Positions 25,547-34,955 are shown, numbered from the stretch's first letter. The stretch is 64,000 nt of DNA from Polynucleobacter sp. AP-Melu-500A-A1 (GCF_018882125.1 NZ_JACVOZ010000001.1:558001-622000), one strand, 5' to 3'. Made by a program: numbers and translations. The notes: generated from the sequence alone by a model not told the origin.

Positions 25547-26653
25547 ATGAAAACTGATCCATACCGCATAGATAGCCACAAATTAATGTATCACCCAAAA
25601 AGGGTTGCTCAATTTTTAGAGGTTGGGGATGAGTGGGATAGGGCTAAAAATTTTTATCCTATTTATGTAGAAGTTTCCCCCGTTGGAGCATGCAACCATC
25701 GTTGTACATTTTGTGCCGTAGACTATATTGGATATAAGAGCCAAATGCTTGACCCCAATATTTTTTCTGAGCGCGTTAGAGAAATGGGTAGACTCGGCGT
25801 AAAAAGTATTATGTTTGCTGGTGAAGGTGAACCACTTTTGCATAAAAAAATCAACGAAATGGTTCGAGCCACCAAAGAGGGTGGAATTGATGTTTCATTT
25901 ACTACGAATGCAACGGTACTAAACCAACGTTTTTTGGAAGAATCCTTAGCCTTAACTTCTTGGATTAAGGTTTCAATGAATGCTGGAACAGCGCAGACAT
26001 ATGCAAAAGTTCATCAAACCAAAGAAAAAGATTTTGATCGTGTAGTCGATAATCTAAAAAAAGCAGTTGAATACAAAAGAGAGCATGATTTAAATTGCGT
26101 GATAGGAGTTCAATCTCTTCTTTTGCCAGAGAATGCTAGTGAGATGGAAACGCTAGCTCTACTATGTCGAGATGAAATTGGCTTGGATTACTTGGTTATC
26201 AAGCCATATTCCCAACATTTATTTAGCAATACCAAGATTTATCAAGATATTAATTACACCAACTATTTGAATATGGCCCAATCCTTAGAGAGCCTAAGTA
26301 ATTCTTCTTTTAAGGTAATTTTTAGAGCCAATACAATGAAGAAACATATAGAGAATGAGTCAACTAGATACAAAAGTTGCAATGCAACTCCATTCTTTTG
26401 GGCCTATATTATGGCTGATGGATCTTTGTATGGATGTAGCGCATATTTACTGGATCAAAAATTCGACTACGGCAATATTAATCAGTTGTCATTTCAAGAA
26501 ATATGGCAAGGAGAAAAAAGAAAGGAAAATTTTCATTACGTAAAGCATGAGCTAGACATCAAGGAGTGCAGAAAGAATTGCAGAATGGATGAGGTAAATA
26601 GGTATCTGTTTGATTTAACCGAAAGTCGCATAGAACATTTGAACTTTATCTAA
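25547..26653 (+). CDS. Radical SAM enzyme with SPASM-like C-terminus
   Basis: 368 residues. The radical SAM cluster motif C49-x3-C53-x2-C56 (CNHRCTFC) binds a 4Fe-4S cluster and [13 protein letters not shown] is the GGE-like motif, and FTTNATVL follows. From about residue 277 several cysteines (SCNATPF, GCSAYL, KECRKNC) suggest an auxiliary SPASM/twitch cluster. The N-terminal [12 protein letters not shown] is shared with the second radical SAM protein at 34952, so the two are paralogues. The substrate is unknown; position at the head of a sugar-building operon (2-bp gap to the epimerase gene) suggests a radical step on a sugar or sugar nucleotide, such as epimerisation, deoxygenation or C-C chemistry. 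Confidence 0.85.
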   Translation: MKTDPYRIDSHKLMYHPKRVAQFLEVGDEWDRAKNFYPIYVEVSPVGACNHRCTFCAVDYIGYKSQMLDPNIFSERVREMGRLGVKSIMFAGEGEPLLHKKINEMVRATKEGGIDVSFTTNATVLNQRFLEESLALTSWIKVSMNAGTAQTYAKVHQTKEKDFDRVVDNLKKAVEYKREHDLNCVIGVQSLLLPENASEMETLALLCRDEIGLDYLVIKPYSQHLFSNTKIYQDINYTNYLNMAQSLESLSNSSFKVIFRANTMKKHIENESTRYKSCNATPFFWAYIMADGSLYGCSAYLLDQKFDYGNINQLSFQEIWQGEKRKENFHYVKHELDIKECRKNCRMDEVNRYLFDLTESRIEHLNFI

Positions 26654-26655
26654 AA

Positions 26656-27657
26656 ATGAGAACGATCATAACGGGGGGTGCCGGTTTTATAGGAAGTCAC
26701 TTGGCCGAGCTATTGGTTGAAAGGGGGCATTCAGTTCTTGTGATTGATAATTTAAATTCAGGAAAACTAGAGAATCTCTCATCTTTAAAAGACAACCCTG
26801 ATGTTAAATTTGTTAATGCTGATATTCGAAATTACGCAGAAATTGAATATTTATTCAACGACACAGATTGGGTATTTCACTTAGCTGGTTTAGCCGATAT
26901 AGTGCCATCGATAGAGAACCCTGATTTGTACTATGCAGTAAACGCTACAGGAACTTTAAATGTTCTTCAGGCAGCAAAAGAGCATGATATTAAGCGTTTA
27001 GTATATGCAGCTTCTTCTTCATGCTATGGAATACCGGTAGAGTATCCAACTCCAGAATCATCAGCGATTCAACCTTTGTATCCCTATGCATTAACCAAAT
27101 ATCTTGGCGAAGAAATAGTATTGCATTGGGGAAAGGTTTATGGGGTGCCAGTAATTTCTTTGAGATTATTTAACGTGTACGGCCCTCGATCACGTACAAC
27201 AGGGACTTATGGCGCTGTCTTTGGTGTGTTTATGGCTCAAAAGTTGAAAAATAGGCCTTTTACGGTTGTCGGAGACGGTTCGCAAACTAGGGACTTTACA
27301 TTTGTAACCGATGTAGCAAATGCCTTTTTGAGGGCCGCTGAAAGTGAGCTAAATTTGGAGGTGTTTAATGTAGGTAGTGGTCAACATTACAGCGTTAATT
27401 ATTTAGTCAATTTACTTGGTGGTAAGGTAACTTACCTGCCAAAAAGACCGGGGGAGCCGGATTGTACGTTTGCAGATATTGATAAAATTACTTCAAAGTT
27501 AAAATGGAAACCAGAAGTTTCGTTTGAACTAGGTGTGAATACTATGATTGAAAACATAGAAAGCTGGAAAGATGCTCCTATATGGGATAAAGATACCATT
27601 AACGAAGCAACTAAAACTTGGTTTCAATTTCTTGGCGATAAGAGTAATGCAAGCTAA
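26656..27657 (+). CDS. NAD-dependent sugar-nucleotide epimerase/dehydratase (GalE/WbpP-like SDR)
   Basis: A 333-residue extended SDR with ITGGAGFIGSHLAE near 4-17, the catalytic Y-x3-K in YPYALTKYLGEE near 147-158 preceded by ASSSCYG, and RLFNVYGPRS. The closest functional guess is 4-epimerisation of an NDP-hexose or NDP-heptose, using bound NAD. A G6 run lies at 26673-26678 within the Rossmann glycine loop. The gene overlaps the SIS gene by 11 bp and sits directly after the radical SAM gene, so all are probably translated together. Confidence 0.85.
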   Translation: MRTIITGGAGFIGSHLAELLVERGHSVLVIDNLNSGKLENLSSLKDNPDVKFVNADIRNYAEIEYLFNDTDWVFHLAGLADIVPSIENPDLYYAVNATGTLNVLQAAKEHDIKRLVYAASSSCYGIPVEYPTPESSAIQPLYPYALTKYLGEEIVLHWGKVYGVPVISLRLFNVYGPRSRTTGTYGAVFGVFMAQKLKNRPFTVVGDGSQTRDFTFVTDVANAFLRAAESELNLEVFNVGSGQHYSVNYLVNLLGGKVTYLPKRPGEPDCTFADIDKITSKLKWKPEVSFELGVNTMIENIESWKDAPIWDKDTINEATKTWFQFLGDKSNAS

Positions 27658-28240
27658 TCAAAATTTTTACCTTAACCAAGTAAATTTATTTACAGAAGTT
27701 TTAAAAAACTGCCTAGTAACCAATGCAGAAGGGAAAGTTGAGGTTTTAGAAAAGTCCTTAACAGCTGTTGTTGACATGCTAAATTCATTAAGAACTAATA
27801 AAAGTGACCTTTATATAATCGGTAATGGAGGGAGTGCATCTGTTGCAAGTCATGCGGTAATCGACTTTTTAAATGTTGGCAAGATCAAAGCCCATGTGAT
27901 GCATGAGTCTCCAGTAATAACTTGCATGGCTAATGATTATGGGTTTGAAAATTGCTATTCCCAACAAATTCCGGTGTTTTTGGATTCCAAAAGCATATTA
28001 ATCGCTATTAGTAGTAGTGGTAACTCAAGAAATATATGTAATGCTGTTCAGGCAGCAAAAAATGTAGGCTCAACCATAATTACCCTTTCGGGTTTTTCTG
28101 AAAAAAATACTTTACGGTCAATGGGAACGCTAAATTTTTATCTAAATTCCTCTGAATACGGCATGGTAGAAATTGGGCATCAGTTTATTTTGCATAATTT
28201 GGCTGATCGGATCCGATTGCAAATGAACGCGCATATATGA
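27647..28240 (+). CDS. SIS-domain sugar-phosphate isomerase (GmhA-like)
   Basis: About 197 residues from the ATG at 27647, close to the usual GmhA length (about 190); the longer reading from 27572 lies inside the epimerase gene and is unlikely. YIIGNGGSASVASH near 52-65 and AISSSGNSRN near 115-124 are the phosphosugar-binding loops of the SIS fold. GmhA converts sedoheptulose 7-phosphate to D-glycero-D-manno-heptose 7-phosphate, the first step of heptose synthesis. The ATGA overlap with an HldE-like fusion supports a heptose-type or related activated-sugar route, although a different ketose phosphate is possible. Confidence 0.82.
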   Translation: MQANQNFYLNQVNLFTEVLKNCLVTNAEGKVEVLEKSLTAVVDMLNSLRTNKSDLYIIGNGGSASVASHAVIDFLNVGKIKAHVMHESPVITCMANDYGFENCYSQQIPVFLDSKSILIAISSSGNSRNICNAVQAAKNVGSTIITLSGFSEKNTLRSMGTLNFYLNSSEYGMVEIGHQFILHNLADRIRLQMNAHI

Positions 28241-29760
28241 ACAATAATAAAATTGTCGATATAGAGATGTTAGGCGATATTGCAAGCAAATTTAAGGCGG
28301 GCGGCAAGCGTATTGTTCTATGTCATGGAGCTTTTGATTTACTACATACAGGCCATATTCGTCATCTTCAAAGTGCACGCCAAAGTGGTGATGTATTGAT
28401 AGTCACAACTACAGCTGATCAATATATTAAAAAAGGGCCCGGAAGGCCAGTATTTAACGAGCATTTGCGTGCGGAAAACTTAGCAGCACTAGAGTGCGTT
28501 GATTATGTAGCTATCATTCATGGGCCAACTGCAGAAGAAGCGCTAAAAATAATTAAGCCAGCGGTTTATGCTAAAGGTAGCGACTATAAATCACACACGC
28601 AAGATATTACGGGGAATATAGTATTGGAACAAACAGCAGTAGAGAAATATGGGGGAAAAATTCTCTTTACTGATGAAATTACATTTAGCTCAAGCAATTT
28701 ACTGAATGCTCATTTTGATGTATTTACTCCAGAAATTAAAGAATTTTTATTAACATTTAAAGTAAATCATTCAGAAAATTTACTTAAAGACTTGGTTTCA
28801 TCCTTATCTGATTTAAATGTTTTGGTTGTAGGTGATTCAATAATAGATGAGTACCAATACTGTTCACCTCTAGGTCAAACAGGTAAGGGAAATTTTCATT
28901 CAGTTCGATATGAATCTAAGGAGAAATTTGCAGGTGGATCAGTCGCCGTTGCTAACCATGTGGCTAACTTTGCAAAATCCGTTACTTTATTAAGTGGAAT
29001 TGGAAATTCTGAGGGGGATGAAGCTTTTATCTTAAAGAAGTTATCAACAAATATAAATCCGAAATTATTTAAATTTAATGATGCACCTACAGTAAAAAAG
29101 ACTAGATTTGTCGGTGCTGATTTGGAAAAATTATTTGAAGTGTATTTCATAAATGAGAATGCTGTAACACCAGAATTTGAGAGGGAAATTTGTTCTTGGA
29201 TCAAAAAAAATACAAGGGAATTTGATCTCGTAATTATTCCGGATTTTGGTAATGGCTTAATTACTCCTGAAATGGCTAGAGCGCTAGAAAAAGAATCAAA
29301 ATTTCTTGCAGTCAATACTCAAATTAATAGCGGCAACAGAGGATTTCACGTAATTAATAAGTATCTTCATGCTGATTTCATTTCATTGAATGAGCCAGAA
29401 TTACGCTTAGCTACGCATAATAAAACAGATTCGATCGAATCCTTAGCTTTGGAGGTTTGTGAAAAGCTAGGGGCACAAATGTTGGCAGTAACCCGTGGGA
29501 AAAAAGGAGTGATGATTTATGATAAAAAGCAAAACAAATATCATAATATTCCCGCTCTTGCTACCAAGGTAATTGATCGTGTAGGAGCTGGAGATGCATT
29601 TTTAGCAGTTGCAAGTATGTTTTTGGCTAAAAAATTAGAGGGAGATATAGTTGGTTTTATGGGCAGTATCAGCGCTGCTCTTGATGTACAGATAATCTGC
29701 AATAGAGAATCTGTTAACTCTATAGACTTTCAAAAATATCTAACAACACTAATGAAGTGA
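28237..29760 (+). CDS. HldE-like bifunctional protein with reversed domains (nucleotidyltransferase-PfkB kinase)
   Basis: 507 residues in two domains. Residues about 1-160 are a cytidylyltransferase-like domain with HGAFDLLHTGH at 30-40 (the HxGH active site); residues about 190-507 are a PfkB/ribokinase-type sugar kinase with FAGGSVAVANHVANF near 231-245 and the GAGDAF signature near the C-terminus. E. coli HldE has the same two activities in the opposite order (kinase first). It probably phosphorylates C1 of a sugar 7-phosphate (or analogue) and couples it to a nucleotide. Neither a GmhB phosphatase nor an HldD-type epimerase is evident nearby. Confidence 0.85.
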   Translation: MNNNKIVDIEMLGDIASKFKAGGKRIVLCHGAFDLLHTGHIRHLQSARQSGDVLIVTTTADQYIKKGPGRPVFNEHLRAENLAALECVDYVAIIHGPTAEEALKIIKPAVYAKGSDYKSHTQDITGNIVLEQTAVEKYGGKILFTDEITFSSSNLLNAHFDVFTPEIKEFLLTFKVNHSENLLKDLVSSLSDLNVLVVGDSIIDEYQYCSPLGQTGKGNFHSVRYESKEKFAGGSVAVANHVANFAKSVTLLSGIGNSEGDEAFILKKLSTNINPKLFKFNDAPTVKKTRFVGADLEKLFEVYFINENAVTPEFEREICSWIKKNTREFDLVIIPDFGNGLITPEMARALEKESKFLAVNTQINSGNRGFHVINKYLHADFISLNEPELRLATHNKTDSIESLALEVCEKLGAQMLAVTRGKKGVMIYDKKQNKYHNIPALATKVIDRVGAGDAFLAVASMFLAKKLEGDIVGFMGSISAALDVQIICNRESVNSIDFQKYLTTLMK

Positions 29761-29831
29761 TTGCTTTCAGAAATCATACAAATAAACCGCTTTAGGTTTT
29801 TCAAAAATTATCACATATTAGAGATAAGCCA

Positions 29832-30566
29832 ATGAGCCAATCTGCTTCTAAAAAAGGTATTAGCTTTATAGTTCCAGCGCTAAATGAAGAAAAAAACTTA
29901 GCTTTGAGCGTGGAGTCTATAGAGAATTCTATTAATGGAATTATTAATGATTATGAAATAATCATTATCAACGACGGTAGCCAAGATAACACGGCAAGGA
30001 TAGCCGATTCAATTCAAGAGGTAAACCCAAGGGTGAGTGTTATTCATCACTCATCAAACTTGGGTTTAGGCAAGGCATATTTTACGGGTGCGTTTAAAGC
30101 TAAGTTCCCGTATATTTTATTAGTTCCAGGGGATAACGAAAATGGAGAAAATGCGATTCGCCCTCTCCTTGGATCTTTAGGCGAGGTCGATATCATTGTG
30201 CCCTTCCCCGCGAACAATGAGGAAAGAGGTTTTGTCAGAAGCTCAATTTCTAAAATCTTTACAAGGTTAGTTAATCTATTGGCTGGATTAAATTTGAAAT
30301 ATTACAATGGTTCAGTAATTCACACGCGCAACTTACTACTAACTTGCCCTTTAAAAACCTCTGGATTTGGTTATCAGGCTGAAATATTAGTAAATCTAAT
30401 TAGATTGGGCGCTTCTTATAAGGAGATACCTATAGTCTTAAATATCAGAAGAAATAACCAACATAAGACTAATGCATTTAAAGTAAAAAATATTTTGAAT
30501 GTAGGCGTATCTTTATTAAAAATATTTAAAATCAGGTTAACGGTGAAAAACCATAACCTTAATTAA
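29832..30566 (+). CDS. DPM1/polyprenol-type GT2 glycosyltransferase
   Basis: 244 residues with ISFIVPALNEEKNL, IIINDGSQDNT near 43-53, NLGLGKAYFTGAF and VPGDNEN in place of the canonical DAD/DxD segment. This layout fits the polyprenyl-phosphate sugar synthase branch of GT2, which loads a sugar on undecaprenyl phosphate for use outside the membrane. No C-terminal membrane helices are present. The next gene encodes a GT-C-like membrane protein that could use the lipid-linked sugar, so the two may work as a pair. Confidence 0.78.
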   Translation: MSQSASKKGISFIVPALNEEKNLALSVESIENSINGIINDYEIIIINDGSQDNTARIADSIQEVNPRVSVIHHSSNLGLGKAYFTGAFKAKFPYILLVPGDNENGENAIRPLLGSLGEVDIIVPFPANNEERGFVRSSISKIFTRLVNLLAGLNLKYYNGSVIHTRNLLLTCPLKTSGFGYQAEILVNLIRLGASYKEIPIVLNIRRNNQHKTNAFKVKNILNVGVSLLKIFKIRLTVKNHNLN

Positions 30567-30584
30567 AGTTATCAATTAGATAGC

Positions 30585-32447
30585 ATGCACTCAGCACACA
30601 AAAAATATTTTGATAGCATAATTTTTTTTTCGAGAATTCATCCAGCATATTTTTTATTCCTTTTATGGGTCCTCATATCATTCTTTAAATCTTATTTAAT
30701 TCACGAATCATTTGGCCCTAGAATTTTAGGGGATGAAGTCATTTATCGCATGTATGCCAATGCAATATTTAATTTATTTCCCTATCAAATATGTAATAAA
30801 TTAACAAATTTCTGTGGACAACTTGCAGTAGATCCGCTTTATCCTCCAGGTTATCCAGTTTTTTTAGCAATTGTTCGGTTTTTTACCTCGAGTGATTTGA
30901 TTTCAACAGTAAAAATTGCAAATGTGTTGGTATCAACACTTGTTATGTTTCCAATTTATGGGATTACTAGACGATTTTGTAAATGCTCTACAGCTCTTAT
31001 AGCGGCAATAGTTTCGGGAGTAGCTCCCTTTTCATTCTTTTTTTCCGCATCATTGATGAGCGAAAATTTATTTATTTTTTTGTACTTTACCCTGATATAT
31101 TTAGCAGTCATAAGTCCAAAATATGAAAGTTTAAATGCATTTATGTTTGGTATGATGATTGCATTTAATTTTCTGACTAAATATATTTTTCTAATCTCAG
31201 CCCCATTTATATTTGGGATTTATATTTTTAGCTGGTGTAGTCGAAATAATCTTAAGATAAGTTCGTGGCAGGCCCTAAGGCCCTTAATAAAAATTGTTTT
31301 CTATTTTTCCTTTGGCATTGCGATTATTGAGAGCATATGGTTAATCTACGCATTAAATTCAAACATAAATTTGCAGTATGCTTTTGGTTTTCAGCCAGGC
31401 TTAAGTGGTTCGGCTTTAGTGGGTGAGCGTTCCATACATTTGCTCTTGCTTTATACGGTTTTACATTTTGGCGCACTAATAGTTGCAATTTTACCCATTC
31501 TTTTTCCAATACTAATTTTTATCTTTGATAAGAGCATTTCTAAAAGTAGAGAATTTAAGATCTATGCCTATTTTGTTTTAGGAAATTTAATTTTTTTATG
31601 GTTATTCACATCTCACTATATTTGGGTTGCCGCTTATTTACTTCAACTGGCATTAAAAGTAAATGTTATGGACGTACAGCATCTTCTACATCCAATCAGT
31701 GAGAGATACTTTGTATTTAATTTGGTTGCTTTGTTGCCAATTGTAGGGGTCACGTTGGAGTCTATATATGGACAAGTAAAAAGTAAAAAATGTATATTTA
31801 AATACTTCATTATTTTTATATTTGGCCTTTGCCTTGGTCAATTAGCCCTTAAGGTTTTATTTTCAAATGCAATATGGGCTATCCCAATAACGATTACAAA
31901 TAGTTGGGCAATGTCTCCCAGCATACACTTTGCAGCTATAGATGAGAAAACGTTATTAATATATTTATTTTTAGGATTAATTTTTTTTATACTATTAGCT
32001 ATTCCATCAGAAGGATTTAAAAAAGGATGGTTCTATATTAGTTCAAAATTTAAGATCATATTCCTAGGGACTTGCTTTGCGATAGCATGTTTATATCAAG
32101 GAATGGAATCTACGAGAGTAATCTGGAGCAATAATGCATTAGGTTCTATTGGGTGTGCTGGGCTTAATATTGGGGCTGAATTAAAGCATAAAATCAGTAA
32201 TTTACCGATAAATAATCAAGGTATCATTACAATCAATATCTCAAATGAAGTTAAAAATGAAATACTTAATAAAATCAAAATTGAGCCAACAGAAATATTA
32301 ATTTCATATTGGTTAAGTTATTGGACTGGAAGAATGATTGCTGTTAATTTTACAGAGAATAATGATGCAATAAGGAACGAATCAAATTCTATTTCATTGA
32401 ATGGAGAATTGCAAAGGACTTTAGTTAGCTGTGAATTGATTAAATAG
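30585..32447 (+). CDS. GT-C (PMT/ArnT-like) membrane glycosyltransferase
   Basis: A 620-residue protein with about twelve hydrophobic segments. After the first helix, RILGDEVIYRMYANA carries the acidic GDE motif of the first periplasmic loop, and DPLYPPGYPVFLAIVRF is the pattern typical of family 39-like transferases. The C-terminal 100 residues are soluble and end in SCELIK. GT-C enzymes transfer sugars from polyprenyl phosphate at the periplasmic face. It follows a polyprenol-type GT2 by 18 bp. The gene is one of the most AT-rich in the window (about 22% GC in 30601-30660, counted by eye). Confidence 0.7.
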   Translation: MHSAHKKYFDSIIFFSRIHPAYFLFLLWVLISFFKSYLIHESFGPRILGDEVIYRMYANAIFNLFPYQICNKLTNFCGQLAVDPLYPPGYPVFLAIVRFFTSSDLISTVKIANVLVSTLVMFPIYGITRRFCKCSTALIAAIVSGVAPFSFFFSASLMSENLFIFLYFTLIYLAVISPKYESLNAFMFGMMIAFNFLTKYIFLISAPFIFGIYIFSWCSRNNLKISSWQALRPLIKIVFYFSFGIAIIESIWLIYALNSNINLQYAFGFQPGLSGSALVGERSIHLLLLYTVLHFGALIVAILPILFPILIFIFDKSISKSREFKIYAYFVLGNLIFLWLFTSHYIWVAAYLLQLALKVNVMDVQHLLHPISERYFVFNLVALLPIVGVTLESIYGQVKSKKCIFKYFIIFIFGLCLGQLALKVLFSNAIWAIPITITNSWAMSPSIHFAAIDEKTLLIYLFLGLIFFILLAIPSEGFKKGWFYISSKFKIIFLGTCFAIACLYQGMESTRVIWSNNALGSIGCAGLNIGAELKHKISNLPINNQGIITINISNEVKNEILNKIKIEPTEILISYWLSYWTGRMIAVNFTENNDAIRNESNSISLNGELQRTLVSCELIK

Positions 32448-32550
32448 GTTACTAAGATATATTTAGCAGGTATTAAAATCTATAATTATGATGTTATTGA
32501 GACTATCTGTTAAATAGCAATTTATATTATAAGCTAATTTATAAGGTTAT

Positions 32551-33534
32551 ATGGGCAAGGAGCAAACTAATTTGAACTATGAGCTTTCTTTAGAGTTGTG
32601 GAAAACAATGTTTCGAATTAGAAGAATTGAGGAGCGAATTGCGCTGCGATACCCTGAAAATAAGATGCGCTGTCCAATTCATCTGTCTATTGGTCAAGAA
32701 GCCGTTCCTAGTGCTATAGCTGCTAATTTAAGCATTGAGGATTTTGCGGTTAGTACCCATCGTGGCCATGCTCATTATTTAGCTAAGGGAGGCAATCTAC
32801 ATTCATTTATTGGTGAGCTATATGGTAAGTTAAATGGTTGTTGTCTTGGGAAGGGTGGCTCAATGCATTTGATTGATGCTTCTGTAGGATTCATGGGTAC
32901 AACTGCGATTGTAGGTAATAGTATTCCAATTGGTGTGGGGCTTGCATTAGCATCTCAATTGAAGAATTCGGGGCAAATCAGTTGCATTTATTTGGGCGAT
33001 GGCGCGGTAGAAGAAGGTGTTTTTTATGAATCAATTAATTTTTCCATAGTTCGAAAGTTACCCTCACTTTTTATTTGTGAGAATAACTTGTATTCTGTTT
33101 ATAGCCCCCTAGCTATTCGGCAGCCATCTGGACGTCAAATTTTTGAAATGGTTGCAGCCATGGGAATGAAGACTGCTAATTGCGATGGAAATGATGTACT
33201 GGCTTGCAACAAGTTAGTAAAAAATGCAGTTGAACATATTCGAGCTACTGGACAACCCTTTTTTTTAGAGTTTTCTACTTATAGATGGCGTGAGCATTGT
33301 GGACCAGATTTTGATAATGATTTGGATTACAGAAGTAAAGAAGAGTTTGATTTTTGGCAATCTCGCGACCCTATTAAATTAATTGAAAGTTCGCTGTTTT
33401 TGAATCCACAATTCCAAGAAACTAAAGCTGCCTATGAAATTTTGATCGCCAATGAGATTGATATCGCCTTTAGCGCTGCAGAACTAGCCCCCTTTGGAAA
33501 TTCTGAAATTGCTACCAAGGGTGTATATGCATAA
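32551..33534 (+). CDS. TPP-dependent 2-oxoacid dehydrogenase E1 component, alpha subunit
   Basis: 327 residues of the pyruvate/branched-chain/acetoin dehydrogenase E1-alpha type. THRGHAHYLAKG near 69-80 and the thiamine-diphosphate motif G149-D150-G151 ... E177-N178-N179 (LGDGAVEEG to ICENNLYS) are intact. E1 enzymes decarboxylate a 2-oxoacid and normally pass the acyl group to lipoyl-E2, but no E2 or E3 gene is present here. In a glycan locus it could act as a decarboxylase or carboligase that makes or attaches a two-carbon unit to a keto sugar; this is inference. It overlaps the beta-subunit gene by 8 bp. Confidence 0.88.
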   Translation: MGKEQTNLNYELSLELWKTMFRIRRIEERIALRYPENKMRCPIHLSIGQEAVPSAIAANLSIEDFAVSTHRGHAHYLAKGGNLHSFIGELYGKLNGCCLGKGGSMHLIDASVGFMGTTAIVGNSIPIGVGLALASQLKNSGQISCIYLGDGAVEEGVFYESINFSIVRKLPSLFICENNLYSVYSPLAIRQPSGRQIFEMVAAMGMKTANCDGNDVLACNKLVKNAVEHIRATGQPFFLEFSTYRWREHCGPDFDNDLDYRSKEEFDFWQSRDPIKLIESSLFLNPQFQETKAAYEILIANEIDIAFSAAELAPFGNSEIATKGVYA

Positions 33535-34597
33535 TATTAATGCAACCCAAGAATTAACATTTGCACAGGCGATTAATGATGCATTATTGATTGCAATGAA
33601 AATTGATCCGACCATGTTTTGCTATGGCCTGGGAATATCTGATCCTAAGACCATTTTTGGAACCACTAAAAATTTAGCCAAAGAATATGGAGATAGCAGG
33701 GTATTTGATACGCCAACTTCTGAAAATGCAATGACTGGGGTGGCTATAGGAGCAGCTATTGGCGGAATACGTTCAGTAGGCACTCATCAACGGCTCGACT
33801 TTTTTCTTTTGGCAATGGATCAATTGATCAATTCTGCTGCGAAATGGCACTATACCTATGGTATGAGTGTACCCATCACCATTAGACTCATAGTTGGGAG
33901 AGGATGGGGACAAGGTCCAACGCATTCCCAGAATTTACAAGCGATATTTGCTCATATACCTGGCTTAAGGGTGGTAATGCCAACAACCCCACGTGATGCA
34001 AAGGGTTTATTACTTGAATCGATATTTGATCCTAATCCAGTTATCTTCATTGAACATAGATGGCTACATAATATAAAAGGACATGTTCCTACTGGTGACT
34101 ACCGAGTTTCGTTAGGAAGCGCTAATGTCGATAATGAGGGTGAGCACATTACTATTGTAGGAATGTCTTATTTAATGGCAGAGGCTCGAATAGCTATCGA
34201 ATTTCTTAGGAAATTTGATATATCGTGTGAGTTAATTGACTTACGTTCTCTAAGCCCAATCGACTGGAGTGTTATAAAGAAGTCGGTCAATAAAACTGGG
34301 CACCTATTAGTTTTAGATACTGGCTATACAACTGGTTCGATTGCAGGTGAAATTATTGCGAAGATTTCAATGGAATGTTTTGATCAATTGAAAGCAGCAC
34401 CAGTTAGGCTGGCTATGCCGGATGTACCAGAACCAGCTAGCTTTGGATTAACAAAGCGATTTTTTATAGGTGCACAAGATATTATTGGTGCAATATATAA
34501 GATATTGACACTAAATAATGTAAAAATTTTAGAAGAATCTCCCGCCGAGCCTGAGCCGCATGATACGCCCGGAAATTGGTTTAAAGGCCCCTTTTAG
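33527..34597 (+). CDS. TPP-dependent 2-oxoacid dehydrogenase E1 component, beta subunit
   Basis: About 356 residues from the ATG at 33527, which has AAGGG just upstream and overlaps the alpha stop; the earlier in-frame ATG at 33494 is less likely. The pyrimidine-binding domain contains DTPTSENAMTGVAIGAAIGG, where the Glu activates TPP, and a transketolase C-terminal domain follows (HITIVGMSYLMAEARIA). The combination of separate alpha and beta chains matches E1 of the Pdh/Bkd/Aco class. It ends in a proline-rich stretch with SPAEPEPHDTPGNWF. Confidence 0.88.
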   Translation: MHNINATQELTFAQAINDALLIAMKIDPTMFCYGLGISDPKTIFGTTKNLAKEYGDSRVFDTPTSENAMTGVAIGAAIGGIRSVGTHQRLDFFLLAMDQLINSAAKWHYTYGMSVPITIRLIVGRGWGQGPTHSQNLQAIFAHIPGLRVVMPTTPRDAKGLLLESIFDPNPVIFIEHRWLHNIKGHVPTGDYRVSLGSANVDNEGEHITIVGMSYLMAEARIAIEFLRKFDISCELIDLRSLSPIDWSVIKKSVNKTGHLLVLDTGYTTGSIAGEIIAKISMECFDQLKAAPVRLAMPDVPEPASFGLTKRFFIGAQDIIGAIYKILTLNNVKILEESPAEPEPHDTPGNWFKGPF

Positions 34598-34616
34598 AAA
34601 TATGACATAGCTAAGA

Positions 34617-34955
34617 ATGGAAAATAAGTTGCAATACGCATTTATAGAAACTCCAAAGCCCTCGGTTGAATGGCATGAAATGTCTGGGGCGAATAGACTG
34701 GCAAAAATTAAAGAAACCCTAAGAAAGCATGATTTCGAAGGCAAGCTGTTAATTATCCCAATTGCCGCAAATAAAGATGGTCAAATTATCATCCGGTTTG
34801 CTGAGCCAGTTTCCGCAAGTGAAAGGGGAACTATATTATTAGATTTTGAGGAAGTATTAAAGACAGATATAGATCATTCTCTTACGGTATGGCTAGAACC
34901 CTTGGGAGATAAAAATTCATTACGTAATTTAAGAGGGATTCAGGTAAAAGAATGA
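34617..34955 (+). CDS. Small protein of unknown function next to E1 and radical SAM genes
   Basis: 112 residues that I do not recognise. It is charged and soluble, with no membrane segment, no cysteine and no obvious motif: an N-terminal WHEMSGANRLAKIKETLRKHDF amphipathic helix region, then beta-like GKLLIIPIAANKDGQIIIRF, and a C-terminal SLTVWLEPLGDKNSLRNLRG. It ends in an ATGA overlap with the second radical SAM gene, which implies coupled translation and probably a partner role for that enzyme or for the E1 pair. Confidence 0.7.
   Translation: MENKLQYAFIETPKPSVEWHEMSGANRLAKIKETLRKHDFEGKLLIIPIAANKDGQIIIRFAEPVSASERGTILLDFEEVLKTDIDHSLTVWLEPLGDKNSLRNLRGIQVKE

Noticed and set aside
27572..27646. 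Longer N-terminus of the SIS protein starting at 27572
   Set aside because: It would be read inside the epimerase gene for 75 bp and adds 25 residues beyond normal GmhA length; the ATG at 27647 fits better.
28896..29315. A 139-codon open frame on minus opposite the HldE-like gene
   Set aside because: It lies fully inside a gene with clear domain motifs and its translation shows no recognisable family; it is a reverse-strand shadow in AT-rich sequence.
32551..34597. Split transketolase or DXP synthase
   Set aside because: The alpha chain has E1-alpha motifs (THRGHAHYLAKG and the GDG...ENN pattern) and the beta chain the E1-beta pattern; transketolase halves look different.
34529..34744. 71-codon open frame on minus across the E1-beta end and the small protein
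   Set aside because: It is antisense to two coupled genes and shows no motif.
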